A DNA stretch of 64,000 bases. Source: Bacteroidales bacterium. Its GTDB lineage: Bacteria > Bacteroidota > Bacteroidia > Bacteroidales > F082. The translations under genes and the position numbers were made by a program. Below are positions 27,275 to 35,943 of the stretch, piece after piece (position 1 is the stretch's first letter; every line of letters begins with the position of its first letter). The stretch is taken from contig JAUXMV010000004.1 of NCBI GenBank assembly GCA_030683155.1, positions 124,001-188,000 of the forward strand. The letters run 5' to 3'. Under the pieces are notes generated by a model that saw nothing but the letters and a program-made list of their open reading frames with translations, was not told the origin of the DNA and made no database searches.

Positions 27275-29320
27275 TTAAAACTCAAGCGTTTCAATTACAG
27301 CTTTATATATTCTTTCGGCGTCGGGAAGCACTGCCTTCTCAAGGATTCTGTTAAAGCCAACAGGAGTGAATGTTGAACCTACCCTTCTAACCGGTGCGTC
27401 AAGATAACTAAACCCTTCATCGGCAATGATACCAGCCAATTCACCGCCAAAGCCTCCGAAAACTTTGTCTTCATGCACAACCACAACACGGGCTGTTTTC
27501 TTGACAGAATTCAAAATTGATTCTTTGTCAAGTGGAATAATTGAACGAATATCAACAACTTCAATTTCAAGTCCCCTTTCTTTGTTTATACGTTCAGCTA
27601 CCTGCAAGGCCATGTGCGTTGTATTGCCATAGGTTATAATGCTCAAATCACTACCTTCACGACGAACCCTTGCTTTACCAAAGGGCACCTCAAAATCGTC
27701 AGGCACCATGGTTTCGGCCAACGGATCGTTGTACAATGCTTTTGGTTCGAGGAAAATAGTTGGGCCTTCGGAGCGCATAGCTGTTCTGATAAGTCCGGCA
27801 GCATCATCTGCAAAGGATGGATAAACAATACGCAAACCCGGGAAAGTTGCCAGAGCGCCTTCGATGGTTTGAGAATGGTAAAGCCCTCCTCCTATGTATC
27901 CACCGGAAGCAAGCCTGATAACAACATTTGGAGCAAAAGCCCCATTGCTACGCCAGTAATCGTGTGAAGTTTCAACAAGTTGCTCCATTGCAGGCCAGAA
28001 GTAGTCAGCAAATTCAGCACCTTCGATTACAATGCGTATCTTTTTATCAAAGCGACTCATTCCGTTGGCAGTGCCTGTGATAAAATCTTCGGCGATAGGA
28101 GCATTAAAAACTCTTCCTTTACCAAACTCCTGCTGCATTCCCTTGGTAACATTAAAAATTCCGCCTTTATCTTTATTGGCAACATCCTGACCCCAGATAA
28201 ATGTATCCGGATTGTGCCGAAACTCTGCTTTTAGTGTTTCGTTCAGCGCCTGAATGAATTTCATTTTTTGCCCTTGAGTGCCATCATGGATTCCATCCAC
28301 ATATTTAGCAGGCACGTATGGCTCAGGTATCACATAATCATGAATCGACTCTGGCGTAGGATCGGGTGCCACGATGGCTTTTTTATGTGCAGCAGAAATC
28401 ATTTTCTTTGCTTCATCATCCAATGCTTTAAGATCGGCTTCTGTAAATTTGCCTGAATGAAGCAACTGAATCTTAAATCGTTCCAGCGGATCAGATAGTC
28501 TTACGCATTGACGCTCATTGTCATCGCGGTATAATTCATGTTTGTCGGAATTGGAATGCGAATGGATACGAACACAGTTGGCATGCACAATAACGGGTTC
28601 ACCATATTTTTCGATATGTTCTTTGGCTTCAAACATTGTATTCATTGAATCGAATACATTCTTGCCATCGCAGTACATAATTTTCAGATTTTTTATACCC
28701 CGATAGTTTTCTGCGGCACGACGATTTGCAGACTGGTCTTTTTGTGGCACTGAAATCCCATATTGGTTGTCCTGAAAGACAAACAAAACAGGAAGTTTTT
28801 CATTTGAAGCGCCATTGATGGCTTCAAAAACATAGCCTTCTGAAGTTGAAGACTCGCCTTGTGAGCTTATTGCTACGCCTTTTGCACCATATTGTTTGAT
28901 GGCACGGGCTGTTCCAACAGCATGCAAAGTATGATTGCCTGTTGCAGAAGAAACATTCTGAATATTCCACTCAGGTTTTGCAAAATGGTTCGACATATGT
29001 CTGCCGCCACTTGCTTTATCTGATGCTTTTGAGATACCGTTGAGGATAATTTCCTCGGCTGTGAGGCCGGCTGAAATAGCCGTCAGCATATCACGGTAAT
29101 AGGGAAACAAGAAGTCGTTGTCTCGCTCAAAAACCTGACCTATTGCAAGTTGAATTCCATCATGACCTGCATAAGGCGCATGATATGACCATCCCAAGGC
29201 TTGTTTTAAATAGTTTGGAGCTTTTTCATCAATCTGTCGACCAAGCGTCATCAGACTGTACCATTTGCTCAGGGTTTCTTTATCTGTTTTTTCTAGTGAA
29301 AATTTTCTTTTCTGTGTCAT
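27275..29320 (-). CDS. 2-oxoacid dehydrogenase E1 component, fused alpha and beta subunits
   Basis: A 681-residue thiamine-diphosphate enzyme, first component of a branched-chain or related 2-oxoacid dehydrogenase complex. The alpha half (about 1-330) has GRHMSNHFA, the TPP/Mg segment SSQGESSTSEGYVFEAINGA (within which GESSTSEG is the core), and FQDNQYGISVPQ. The beta half (about 345-681) has WGQDVANKDKGGIF, IAEDFITGTANGMS, GGLYHSQTIEG and VVVHEDKVFGGFGGELA. The reading frame is continuous, and fused E1 proteins of this length are known in Bacteroidetes, so this is not a sequencing artefact. No E2 or E3 gene is adjacent, so the substrate cannot be settled from context. Confidence 0.93.
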   Translation of the reverse strand: MTQKRKFSLEKTDKETLSKWYSLMTLGRQIDEKAPNYLKQALGWSYHAPYAGHDGIQLAIGQVFERDNDFLFPYYRDMLTAISAGLTAEEIILNGISKASDKASGGRHMSNHFAKPEWNIQNVSSATGNHTLHAVGTARAIKQYGAKGVAISSQGESSTSEGYVFEAINGASNEKLPVLFVFQDNQYGISVPQKDQSANRRAAENYRGIKNLKIMYCDGKNVFDSMNTMFEAKEHIEKYGEPVIVHANCVRIHSHSNSDKHELYRDDNERQCVRLSDPLERFKIQLLHSGKFTEADLKALDDEAKKMISAAHKKAIVAPDPTPESIHDYVIPEPYVPAKYVDGIHDGTQGQKMKFIQALNETLKAEFRHNPDTFIWGQDVANKDKGGIFNVTKGMQQEFGKGRVFNAPIAEDFITGTANGMSRFDKKIRIVIEGAEFADYFWPAMEQLVETSHDYWRSNGAFAPNVVIRLASGGYIGGGLYHSQTIEGALATFPGLRIVYPSFADDAAGLIRTAMRSEGPTIFLEPKALYNDPLAETMVPDDFEVPFGKARVRREGSDLSIITYGNTTHMALQVAERINKERGLEIEVVDIRSIIPLDKESILNSVKKTARVVVVHEDKVFGGFGGELAGIIADEGFSYLDAPVRRVGSTFTPVGFNRILEKAVLPDAERIYKAVIETLEF

Positions 29321-29361
29321 CGTCGTTACTTTTAATGCCTTAAACGGCGTTTTCAGGGGTG

Positions 29362-29369
29362 CAAAAGTA
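29362..29369 (-). promoter_or_regulatory. -7 element of the fused E1 gene
   Basis: TACTTTTG on the minus strand matches TAnnTTTG, 42 bases upstream of the ATG. TTG lies 21 bases further upstream (29391-29393). Confidence 0.55.
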
Positions 29370-29528
29370 CAAAATTTGTTTAATTTATATCAAGTCTAAA
29401 TAAGTGGGATGAGCATTATGCTCCGGCATCGGTTGCAGTAATTTGAATGTATTGTTGAATTTCATTACTGTATAAACACCTAAAATTTATTTGTGTTCAG
29501 AAGAAATGGTTCGAAATCAATAAAAAGG

Positions 29529-30101
29529 TTAATGTCGTATAATTGTAAACTGACCGCTGACATCTAATTTTATGATGGTTGTTGCTTTGGGCATCTTAAT
29601 TTCATCCTGATAAAGACCCACAATATGGTCGACATTTTTCTTGATCTCTTCAGAAATTTTGGCAAAAAACAGTGGTGTCGGCTCTCCTGAAACATTGGCT
29701 GAAGTGGATGCGATTGGTTTTCCAAAGGCTTTGACAAGTTGTTTGCAAAATTGACTGTCGGTTACACGAATGCAAACAGTGCTATCAGGGCCCAGGGCGT
29801 TTTTAGCAATATTTTTGGCGCCTGGGAACACAATGCTGATCGGATTGGCTGCATTTTGAATAAGGTCGTAAGCGATAGGAGGCACAACTTTTACGTATTC
29901 GGTGATGCGATCAACCTCATCGACCAATGCTATCAGACTTTTGTTATCAGTTCTGCGTTTTATTTTCATAAGCCTTGAAACAGCACTTGAATTGGTAGCA
30001 TCGCAGCCAAGCCCCCATATGGTATCTGTCGGATACAAAATAACCTTTCCTTTTTTCAAAGCATCTGCTGCAAGTTTTATTTCTTCTTCATAAATATTCA
30101 T
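29529..30101 (-). CDS. tsaC: L-threonylcarbamoyladenylate synthase (TsaC/Sua5 family)
   Basis: A 190-residue YrdC-domain protein. It makes threonylcarbamoyl-AMP from threonine, bicarbonate and ATP, the first step toward the t6A modification of tRNA position 37. Family motifs are YPTDTIWGLGCDATN, KIKRRTDNKSLIALV and ASTSANVSGEPTP. It is the short form without the C-terminal Sua5 domain. Its ATG overlaps the stop of the upstream GT9 gene by four bases (ATGA), so the two are translationally coupled despite unrelated functions. Confidence 0.94.
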   Translation of the reverse strand: MNIYEEEIKLAADALKKGKVILYPTDTIWGLGCDATNSSAVSRLMKIKRRTDNKSLIALVDEVDRITEYVKVVPPIAYDLIQNAANPISIVFPGAKNIAKNALGPDSTVCIRVTDSQFCKQLVKAFGKPIASTSANVSGEPTPLFFAKISEEIKKNVDHIVGLYQDEIKMPKATTIIKLDVSGQFTIIRH

Positions 30102-31093
30102 ATGCGTTCAAGGAGTTTTTGTGTTGGAATACTTGTTGCACACCTGAAATGCTTTTCAGGACACTCACTATGCCCATGTAAACCACAAGGCCGGCATTTC
30201 AATTTTTCGTCTGTTTGTAAAACCATTGAATCATCTGAGAGTGGCCCAAAACCAAATTCAGGTATTGTAGAACAATAAATAACTGTCATTTTTGCGTTCA
30301 CTGAACTAGCAAGATGCATTGGTGCTGAATCATTTACAAAATTCATTTGCGCATCGCGCATTAAGGCAGCCGATTCAAGTAAACTCAGTTTGCCCGCAAG
30401 ATTGATGGAATTGGAGTGCGCACTTTCTTTAATGATTGTATCGCACAGGCTAATATCTGATTTTGAACCAAGCAAATAAACATGCAGATATTCAGGCAGT
30501 TTCTTTACAAAATCAACCCATTGCTGCTCGGGAAATTGTTTGGTAAACCAAAGTGAGGCAGGCGCAATGCAGATATATGCTTTTGTTTTGTAGGGCGACA
30601 TGCGGGCAAAGTCTTCGGTGGATGGATAGAGTTTTGGATTTTGTGTTTTCTGATCGGTCAGATGGCTTACCAATGACAGGTTACGATCCACCTCATGGGC
30701 ATTTTTCTTAGCATTTCCGATCAGATGTTTCACTCTTTTAGTAAAAAAAAGACTTAGCGGATTTTTATCAAACCCAATGCGAACGGGAGCTCCGCTGTAA
30801 AGCGTTAAAAGACCGGTCGAAACAAAACGCTGTGCATTGATGACTATGTCGTACTTTGTTTTACGAATCTCTTTTGCCAGCAAATAAAGGTTCTTATATT
30901 TTTTGTGACTTTTATCCCAAAACCATACATTTTGAATGAAGGGATGACCAGAAAAAAGGTCTTCAAAGCCTTTTTTTATCAACAGGTCAATTTTTGCCTC
31001 AGGATAATAAAGGTGCATTTTCTCTATGACGGGTGTCACCAAAATCACATCGCCGATGGATGCTGTCTGAATAATAAGTATGCGTTGAATCAT
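30098..31093 (-). CDS. Glycosyltransferase family 9 (heptosyltransferase-like)
   Basis: A 331-residue cytoplasmic glycosyltransferase of the ADP-heptose LPS heptosyltransferase type. The N-terminal MIQRILIIQTASIGDVILVTPVIEKM (core QTASIGDVIL) is the acceptor-side glycine-rich loop. The C-terminal donor-binding region includes NDSAPMHLASSVNAK and GFGPLSDDS. A Cys/His-rich C-terminal segment (CRPCGLHGHSECP) is seen in Bacteroidetes members. It likely builds the LPS core, though the sugar used is not certain. A -7 candidate lies at 31111-31118. Confidence 0.9.
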   Translation of the reverse strand: MIQRILIIQTASIGDVILVTPVIEKMHLYYPEAKIDLLIKKGFEDLFSGHPFIQNVWFWDKSHKKYKNLYLLAKEIRKTKYDIVINAQRFVSTGLLTLYSGAPVRIGFDKNPLSLFFTKRVKHLIGNAKKNAHEVDRNLSLVSHLTDQKTQNPKLYPSTEDFARMSPYKTKAYICIAPASLWFTKQFPEQQWVDFVKKLPEYLHVYLLGSKSDISLCDTIIKESAHSNSINLAGKLSLLESAALMRDAQMNFVNDSAPMHLASSVNAKMTVIYCSTIPEFGFGPLSDDSMVLQTDEKLKCRPCGLHGHSECPEKHFRCATSIPTQKLLERI

Positions 31094-31110
31094 GGCTATT
31101 TTGATGGATG

Positions 31111-31118
31111 CAAATGTA
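31111..31118 (-). promoter_or_regulatory. -7 element of the GT9-tsaC pair
   Basis: TACATTTG on the minus strand matches TAnnTTTG, 18 bases upstream of the GT9 start codon. No -33 TTG at the expected spacing. Confidence 0.45.
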
Positions 31119-31248
31119 GCTAGAATCAGTTTTATAATTAAGGAAAATCAGCGCTTTTGCTGAAAAAAAGATTTTTCTTTCAGCTTCAACTATTTGATTG
31201 TTAAAGCAGGCCTCCTCTTTGCAAAGATTAAAAGCAAATCTTCAAGAA

Positions 31249-32307
31249 TCAATCAATTTTTTTATAAACAGGCTTCTCTTTGTAAACTCTTTTGACCCAG
31301 CCGGGAAGTACGATGGCACCAATAAACAGGTACGGATAGTAGCTTAAAAGTCTCCAAAGAAGCGCAAGAGGGATGGCCCAAACAGCATTTGGAAGCAAGT
31401 CTCCCAAAAAATCACTAAAAATAATTTCTGCAACGCCACTTCCCCCTGGAGTAGGACTTACCAATAATATTATCCACATCGTCAGCTGTCTGGCATAAAT
31501 CAGGAAATGATCCGACAAACTTAAGTGCTTCATAAAGAATGCCATAAACATGAAATTGACAACCCAATACCTGCCTGTCCATGAAAGAAATGTTGCGAAG
31601 AATGCTTTCGTCCAATATGTTAAAGACTTACCTTTTAGCTCATTAGAAGTAATAATTAGTTGATTGGCAAGTTTCCGCATGCGTGTTCGCCAACGTCTTA
31701 AAAGTGGAAAAAGAAACACAAAAGATAACAACCACTTAAAAAAGTATGGATTTACAAAAAGCGTGTAGGTAAGCAGTAAAGTATATAAAAAAATAATGCC
31801 GTATCCTATCATCAGCGCTGCTCTTATTCCTCCTGAAAAAACAGCTTCATCGGGAGGGAAAACCATGTTTCCAAATAAGAGATATAAGATTGGCACCATC
31901 AATATGAAAAATACTTCATCCAAAAAGATGGCCGTTAAAATGACAGCTGTACTTTTTCCTGTATTAATTCCCTCTTTATAAAGAAAAAAAATTGCCGGTC
32001 CGGTTCCTCCAACTATTGAGGGAGATACCGCTGAACTGAATTCCCAAAGCATAATAACCTCAAAAGCCTGCTTCCAGCTCAGTTCGTTATTAGTGAGGAT
32101 GCGAATGCGATACATATATGCCAAATCACGTAAAACCATCATAAGCATCGCAGCAATCAAGCCTGCTGCTGCTGCCCATGACCATTCAAAAAAGCTGAAT
32201 GCATCCTTGTCAAAATTTTTGTATAACATCCATGACGCCACTCCAACGCCAATAAGCACAGGGTAAACGATTCGTCCGGGCCGCAAAACTTTTTTCAGGT
32301 CGTCCAA
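31249..32307 (-). CDS. LPG-synthase-TM/UPF0104 flippase-like integral membrane protein
   Basis: A 352-residue polytopic inner-membrane protein with about eight hydrophobic segments, matching the N-terminal membrane domain of lysylphosphatidylglycerol synthase (PF03706). Typical motifs are SSAVSPSIVGGTGPAIFFLYKEG and SPTPGGSGVAEIIF. No lysyl-transferase domain is present, so lipid or lipid-linked sugar movement is more likely than aminoacylation. I use the TTG at 32307 as start: the next ATG (codon 27) would remove part of the first helix, an in-frame stop lies just upstream, and a -7 element ends only 20 bases away. A second family member lies at 39110-40099. Confidence 0.83.
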   Translation of the reverse strand: MDDLKKVLRPGRIVYPVLIGVGVASWMLYKNFDKDAFSFFEWSWAAAAGLIAAMLMMVLRDLAYMYRIRILTNNELSWKQAFEVIMLWEFSSAVSPSIVGGTGPAIFFLYKEGINTGKSTAVILTAIFLDEVFFILMVPILYLLFGNMVFPPDEAVFSGGIRAALMIGYGIIFLYTLLLTYTLFVNPYFFKWLLSFVFLFPLLRRWRTRMRKLANQLIITSNELKGKSLTYWTKAFFATFLSWTGRYWVVNFMFMAFFMKHLSLSDHFLIYARQLTMWIILLVSPTPGGSGVAEIIFSDFLGDLLPNAVWAIPLALLWRLLSYYPYLFIGAIVLPGWVKRVYKEKPVYKKID

Positions 32308-32326
32308 AGGGATTTTAATTTATCGA

Positions 32327-32334
32327 CAAAAATA
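32327..32334 (-). promoter_or_regulatory. -7 element of the UPF0104 gene
   Basis: TATTTTTG on the minus strand, 19 bases upstream of the TTG start at 32307. The short leader supports the TTG start. Confidence 0.5.
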
Positions 32335-32437
32335 GTTAACCATTTGATGATTCGCTTTAAAACAGATTAAATTATTGATTCATAAATTGTTAACAAATCC
32401 TAAAATAATCAAATTCGGCCATATTGTCATGCTTGTT

Positions 32438-32461
32438 TCTTGTCTAACAAGACATGTTGTC
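32438..32461 (+). promoter_or_regulatory. Overlapping dyad repeats upstream of hsp20 (candidate operator)
   Basis: TCTTGT-CTA-ACAAGA (32438-32452) overlaps GACA-TGT-TGTC (32451-32461), about 110 bases upstream of the hsp20 ATG. The arrangement resembles a regulator binding site. It does not match the CIRCE element. Confidence 0.35.
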
Positions 32462-32557
32462 ATTTAATTCGCTGAAAATGATGAAAAATGCCATTTGGAA
32501 TATAATTTGAGATTTATTTGGTCGTAAACATAAAAATTAATTATTAACTAAAATAAT

Positions 32558-32562
32558 GGAGG
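32558..32562 (+). promoter_or_regulatory. Shine-Dalgarno sequence of hsp20
   Basis: GGAGG lies 9 bases before the hsp20 ATG. Such a clear ribosome binding site is unusual in this window, where most starts lack one. Confidence 0.6.
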
Positions 32563-32571
32563 AATAAAACC

Positions 32572-33003
32572 ATGAACTTAATCAGATTTAATCAGCATCC
32601 GGCAAACTTCCTAAGTGAACTAATGGAAGATTTAGACAAAAACTTCTTTACGCGTCAGCAAGAAAACCGCGGAATGATGCCATCGGTAAATATTCGTGAA
32701 ACCGAGGAAAGCTTCATGCTTGATATGGCAGCACCTGGACTTAAAAAAGAAGATTTTAAGATCAACCTTGATAACAATGTTTTGACAATTTCTTCGGAGT
32801 TGAAAACTGAAAGCGAAGAAAAGAATGAAAGATTTGTCCGCAAAGAGTTTTATTTCAATGCATTCAGCCGTTCTTTCACTTTGCCCAAAACAGTCGATCT
32901 TGAAAAAATTAAGGCCGACTACACTGATGGAATACTGAGCATTGCTTTACCAAAAAGAGAAGATGCCAAAATTGCAATTAACCGTGAAATTGCAATTTCG
33001 TAA
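32572..33003 (+). CDS. Small heat-shock protein, Hsp20/alpha-crystallin family
   Basis: A 143-residue ATP-independent holdase chaperone that binds unfolding proteins in the cytoplasm. The alpha-crystallin domain spans about 38-130 (PSVNIRETEESFMLDMAAPGLKKEDFKI, in parts: DMAAPGLKKEDF, DNNVLTISSEL). It ends with YTDGILSIALPKRED, in which GILSIALPK is the conserved C-terminal strand. It is monocistronic, with a strong terminator and overlapping dyads upstream that may be its operator. Confidence 0.95.
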   Translation: MNLIRFNQHPANFLSELMEDLDKNFFTRQQENRGMMPSVNIRETEESFMLDMAAPGLKKEDFKINLDNNVLTISSELKTESEEKNERFVRKEFYFNAFSRSFTLPKTVDLEKIKADYTDGILSIALPKREDAKIAINREIAIS

Positions 33004-33025
33004 ACTAAATTTCTCAAAAATTATC

Positions 33026-33057
33026 AGCCCGTTGCCAAAAGCAGCGGGCTTTTTTGT
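33026..33057 (+). terminator. Rho-independent terminator after hsp20
   Basis: Stem AGCCCGTTGC (33026-33035) and GCAGCGGGCT (33041-33050) with one G-T wobble, a 5-base loop and a T-rich tail. Confidence 0.9.
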
Positions 33058-33069
33058 TTTAAATAAACT

Positions 33070-33077
33070 TAACTTTG
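33070..33077 (+). promoter_or_regulatory. -7 element of the second T9SS cargo gene
   Basis: TAACTTTG matches TAnnTTTG, 25 bases upstream of the ATG and just after the hsp20 terminator. No -33 TTG at the right spacing. Confidence 0.5.
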
Positions 33078-33102
33078 TGACTAAACTCTAAAACCAATTG
33101 AA

Positions 33103-34653
33103 ATGAAAAGAAACTTACCACTTTTTGTCATTTTCTTGCTTTTTAACACATTGATTGTCAATGCACAAGAAAATCGCTATTCGAAGGTCTATTACGATCA
33201 AAATGACGGCATTCATGTGCAAGCCACTGCAATGGCAGACAATGACAGCATTCTTATTGGCAGTGGCCCCTACCGCGGTGGCTTACATCTTTTTGATGGT
33301 GCCGGCACACTGCACTGGTCAAAAAGTATTGGATATGCAATTCCGAAAGATATCCTCCAAACAGCAGATGGTCATTTTGTGGTTTGTGCCAACGGCATTT
33401 CAAATTCAATTCTGCTTTTTAAAATGGATATTGCCGGCAATATTCTCTGGACAAAAAAATATCAGAACGAGGCAACTTCTTTTGCCAGCGGAATGCACCT
33501 TAGCGCCAATGGCGACATTCTCCTTACAGGTCATGTTATGCAAAACACTTATCCATATAACAAAAAAACGCTTTTCCTGCGTCTTAGTACTACAGGCGAT
33601 TTGGTTGCAAGTAAGACCTACAGCCTGGAGAGTGGCAGAGATGAAGGCGTAGCCATAACCGAAACACAGAATGGGGACATCCTTATTGCTGGCCTGACCA
33701 AGGGAAACAGCAGCTGGGCTCAGGAAATGTGCATTGTTAAAACCGATGCTGAAGGCAACCTGATCTGGACAAAAAGCAAAACATCAGAAAACCCATTCGC
33801 ATGGAGCAGCATCAATGATATGTTGTCAAATGATGGTTTGATCTTTATCAGCGGACACGCTTTCGACGTTTCAACATTTGCTTTATGTATGGATAATGAC
33901 GGCATAATTGTATGGAGTAAAGAATATTCAGGAGTGTACGCGGGAAATGATGCTGAATACAGACCAAGAATGAGGCAGGATCAGTCAGGAAAATTACTAG
34001 TCAGTTACTCCAGTAGTATGTTTATGGGTGGAATTGTTATCGCCATCAATCCTGAAGGCGAATACATCTGGAGTCAATTTCCATCTATGGCTCAATATGA
34101 TGCCCAACCATTGTCAGATGGAGGCTACCTGTTCATCGGCAATGGTCCATTATGGGGAGTGAAAGATGTTTCAGAACCACAAATTGGACTTGTAAGGGTG
34201 AATGATATGGGCGAAGGCATCAGCTGCACTGAACCAATTTTAAGCTCGGCATTTGAATATCAAATTAATTTTGAAGCAATTACTTACACATCAGAAGAAA
34301 CTGGCACTATTTCAGATTACATTTTGGAAACAACAGAATTTCCACTTGCCTCTTTTATAGGTTGCGTTACTTTCGTTGGGAATACGCAAGAAAGACCAGA
34401 CAGAAAAAACAGTCTTAAGATACAGCCCAATCCCGGCAACCCACCATTTCTTCTTAATCTAAAAGGTATTCATAACGAAGTAGTTGCGTCTTTAATCATT
34501 TACGACAGCAAAGGAAGAAAGATTTATCAGGAGGAAGGAAGTTGGCAACAGCTACAACTGATTCAAAGGAAATTGAAATCCGGATTGTACCTGATAAAAG
34601 TTACAGTGGAAGGATTTGATTATGTCAGCAAATTGATTGTTGCAGAAGAGTGA
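33103..34653 (+). CDS. Secreted beta-propeller-like protein with T9SS type A sorting domain
   Basis: A 516-residue exported protein. The signal peptide is about 1-22 (ending VNAQ). About 30-410 holds repeats of the form ADGHFVVCANG, NGDILLTGHV, NGDILIAGLT, DGGYLFIGNG, alternating with I-W-T/S-K strands (GNILWTKKY, GNLIWTKSK, GIIVWSKEY). This is a PQQ/Kelch-like propeller pattern. The last ~80 residues are the T9SS type A domain (IQPNPGNPPFLL, SGLYLIKVT, KLIVAEE). No enzymatic motif was seen. Substrate or partner unknown. Confidence 0.82.
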   Translation: MKRNLPLFVIFLLFNTLIVNAQENRYSKVYYDQNDGIHVQATAMADNDSILIGSGPYRGGLHLFDGAGTLHWSKSIGYAIPKDILQTADGHFVVCANGISNSILLFKMDIAGNILWTKKYQNEATSFASGMHLSANGDILLTGHVMQNTYPYNKKTLFLRLSTTGDLVASKTYSLESGRDEGVAITETQNGDILIAGLTKGNSSWAQEMCIVKTDAEGNLIWTKSKTSENPFAWSSINDMLSNDGLIFISGHAFDVSTFALCMDNDGIIVWSKEYSGVYAGNDAEYRPRMRQDQSGKLLVSYSSSMFMGGIVIAINPEGEYIWSQFPSMAQYDAQPLSDGGYLFIGNGPLWGVKDVSEPQIGLVRVNDMGEGISCTEPILSSAFEYQINFEAITYTSEETGTISDYILETTEFPLASFIGCVTFVGNTQERPDRKNSLKIQPNPGNPPFLLNLKGIHNEVVASLIIYDSKGRKIYQEEGSWQQLQLIQRKLKSGLYLIKVTVEGFDYVSKLIVAEE

Positions 34654-34674
34654 GAGAAGCAACCTACAAATGCT

Positions 34675-35487
34675 TTAAATAAACAACAAAAGACTTATTG
34701 CCATGACTGCCATGCCCGCCACAAGTCCATAGATTGAAAGGTGATGTTCTCCATATTCCTCAGCCGCAGGCAGCAATTCATCCAATGAAATAAACACCAT
34801 GATGCCTGCTACCAGCGCAAAAAGCAATCCAAAAACCATTGGATTCAGGAATGGCATCAGAATGAGAAACCCAACCAAAGCACCCACCGGCTCGGCTAAA
34901 CCACTACTAAAAGAAAGCCAGAAAGCCTTTTTACGATTTCCCGTGGCAAAATAAATCGGCACAGAAACAGCGATGCCTTCAGGGATATTATGTATCGCGA
35001 TGGCAACTGCAATAGCAACTCCCAGCGCAGGGTCGGTTAGAGCAGCGGTGAAAGTAGCCAATCCTTCAGGAAAGTTGTGAATAGCGATTGCCAGTGCAGT
35101 AAACATTCCAACACGATTGAGCTTCCGCTTTTTCTTTTGCTCATCATCCATATCTTCCACGCGTTTTATTTCGTGCGGGTTTTCGACATTTGGAATGAAT
35201 TTGTCAATTAAAGCAATAAGCAAAATACCTCCAAAAAAAGCAGCCACAGCCATCCAGTTTCCAGCGACCTCACCCCTGTCGGCGATCAACACTACGCGAG
35301 CTTTTTGAAGAATTTCGACGAAGGACACATAGATCATCACCCCGGCAGAAAAGCCCAGTGAAATAGTTAAAAACTTGATATTGGTTCGTTTAGCCATGAG
35401 TGCGATTGCACTTCCAATTCCAGTAGAAAGACCGGCAAAAAGCGTCAAAGAAAAAGCAAAAAGAATTGTTCTTGAATCAAATTCCAT
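34675..35487 (-). CDS. zupT: ZIP family divalent metal transporter
   Basis: A 270-residue inner-membrane transporter with eight predicted helices, probably importing zinc and possibly iron or manganese. The central metal-binding helices carry [10 protein letters not shown] and [12 protein letters not shown], the ZIP signature. A charged loop ([22 protein letters not shown]) separates helices 3 and 4. Its gene lies 8 bases after a small unknown gene on the same strand, so the two form an operon. No Zur box was identified. Confidence 0.92.
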   Translation of the reverse strand: MEFDSRTILFAFSLTLFAGLSTGIGSAIALMAKRTNIKFLTISLGFSAGVMIYVSFVEILQKARVVLIADRGEVAGNWMAVAAFFGGILLIALIDKFIPNVENPHEIKRVEDMDDEQKKKRKLNRVGMFTALAIAIHNFPEGLATFTAALTDPALGVAIAVAIAIHNIPEGIAVSVPIYFATGNRKKAFWLSFSSGLAEPVGALVGFLILMPFLNPMVFGLLFALVAGIMVFISLDELLPAAEEYGEHHLSIYGLVAGMAVMAISLLLFI

Positions 35488-35495
35488 CGTCGTTG

Positions 35496-35804
35496 TCAGT
35501 CATTGAGTTTGTTTTTGTTTTTTTCTCTTGCATAGGCAGCCCTTGTTTCCAGCTTGGCGAGCTCGCGATCAATAACAAGATTAGCAATTGCTTCGGCTCT
35601 TTCATTGTCGGTTCGCAGCATCAGTGCAAGGTTAAACTTTGATTCATTCACATCATGGCGATACATTAACGCACAAAGCCGTTCAAAATCATGTTCCAGA
35701 AGATCGAGTACAAAAAGTTTCAGCTGTGAGGAAAGCGTTTCTCTGCCTAAGTATGAAAGCCTTGCAATATCGGCTGGTTCAATGGGTTGAAGCTGATTTT
35801 CCAT
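35496..35804 (-). CDS. Small protein of unknown function co-transcribed with the ZIP transporter
   Basis: A 102-residue protein I do not recognise. It is mostly helical and charged, with no signal peptide, membrane segment, Cys pair or zinc motif ([20 protein letters not shown], then [21 protein letters not shown]). The C-terminal tail is strongly basic ([12 protein letters not shown]). It is likely real: it has a full consensus promoter (35818-35847), an ATG close behind, and lies 8 bases before zupT. It may be a regulator or partner of the transporter, which is only inferred from position. Confidence 0.75.
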   Translation of the reverse strand: MENQLQPIEPADIARLSYLGRETLSSQLKLFVLDLLEHDFERLCALMYRHDVNESKFNLALMLRTDNERAEAIANLVIDRELAKLETRAAYAREKNKNKLND

Positions 35805-35817
35805 GTCTAATTTTTTG

Positions 35818-35847
35818 CAAAGATAGGATGTTGGAAGTTAACCACAA
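35818..35847 (-). promoter_or_regulatory. Consensus promoter of the small gene-zupT operon
   Basis: On the minus strand TTG (35845-35847), exactly 19 bases, then TATCTTTG (35818-35825), 13 bases before the ATG. An excellent match. Confidence 0.75.
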
Positions 35848-35943
35848 TCGGTAAAAAAATTCCGTTGAAACTGATACCCAATGTTGGCAAAGGAAAGCAA
35901 AACAAGCCTGATAGATAATTTCAGAGGCAGTGAGTAAGACTTT

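Noticed and set aside
27275-29320. The fused E1 alpha/beta gene as a possible assembly join or lost stop codon
   Set aside because: The frame is continuous, both halves have intact motifs and linker, and such fusions are known in Bacteroidetes.
31159-31184. GCTGAAA...TTTCAGC hairpin between the GT9 and UPF0104 genes
   Set aside because: The stem is largely A/T and lacks a T tail in the direction needed for the UPF0104 gene. Weak support.
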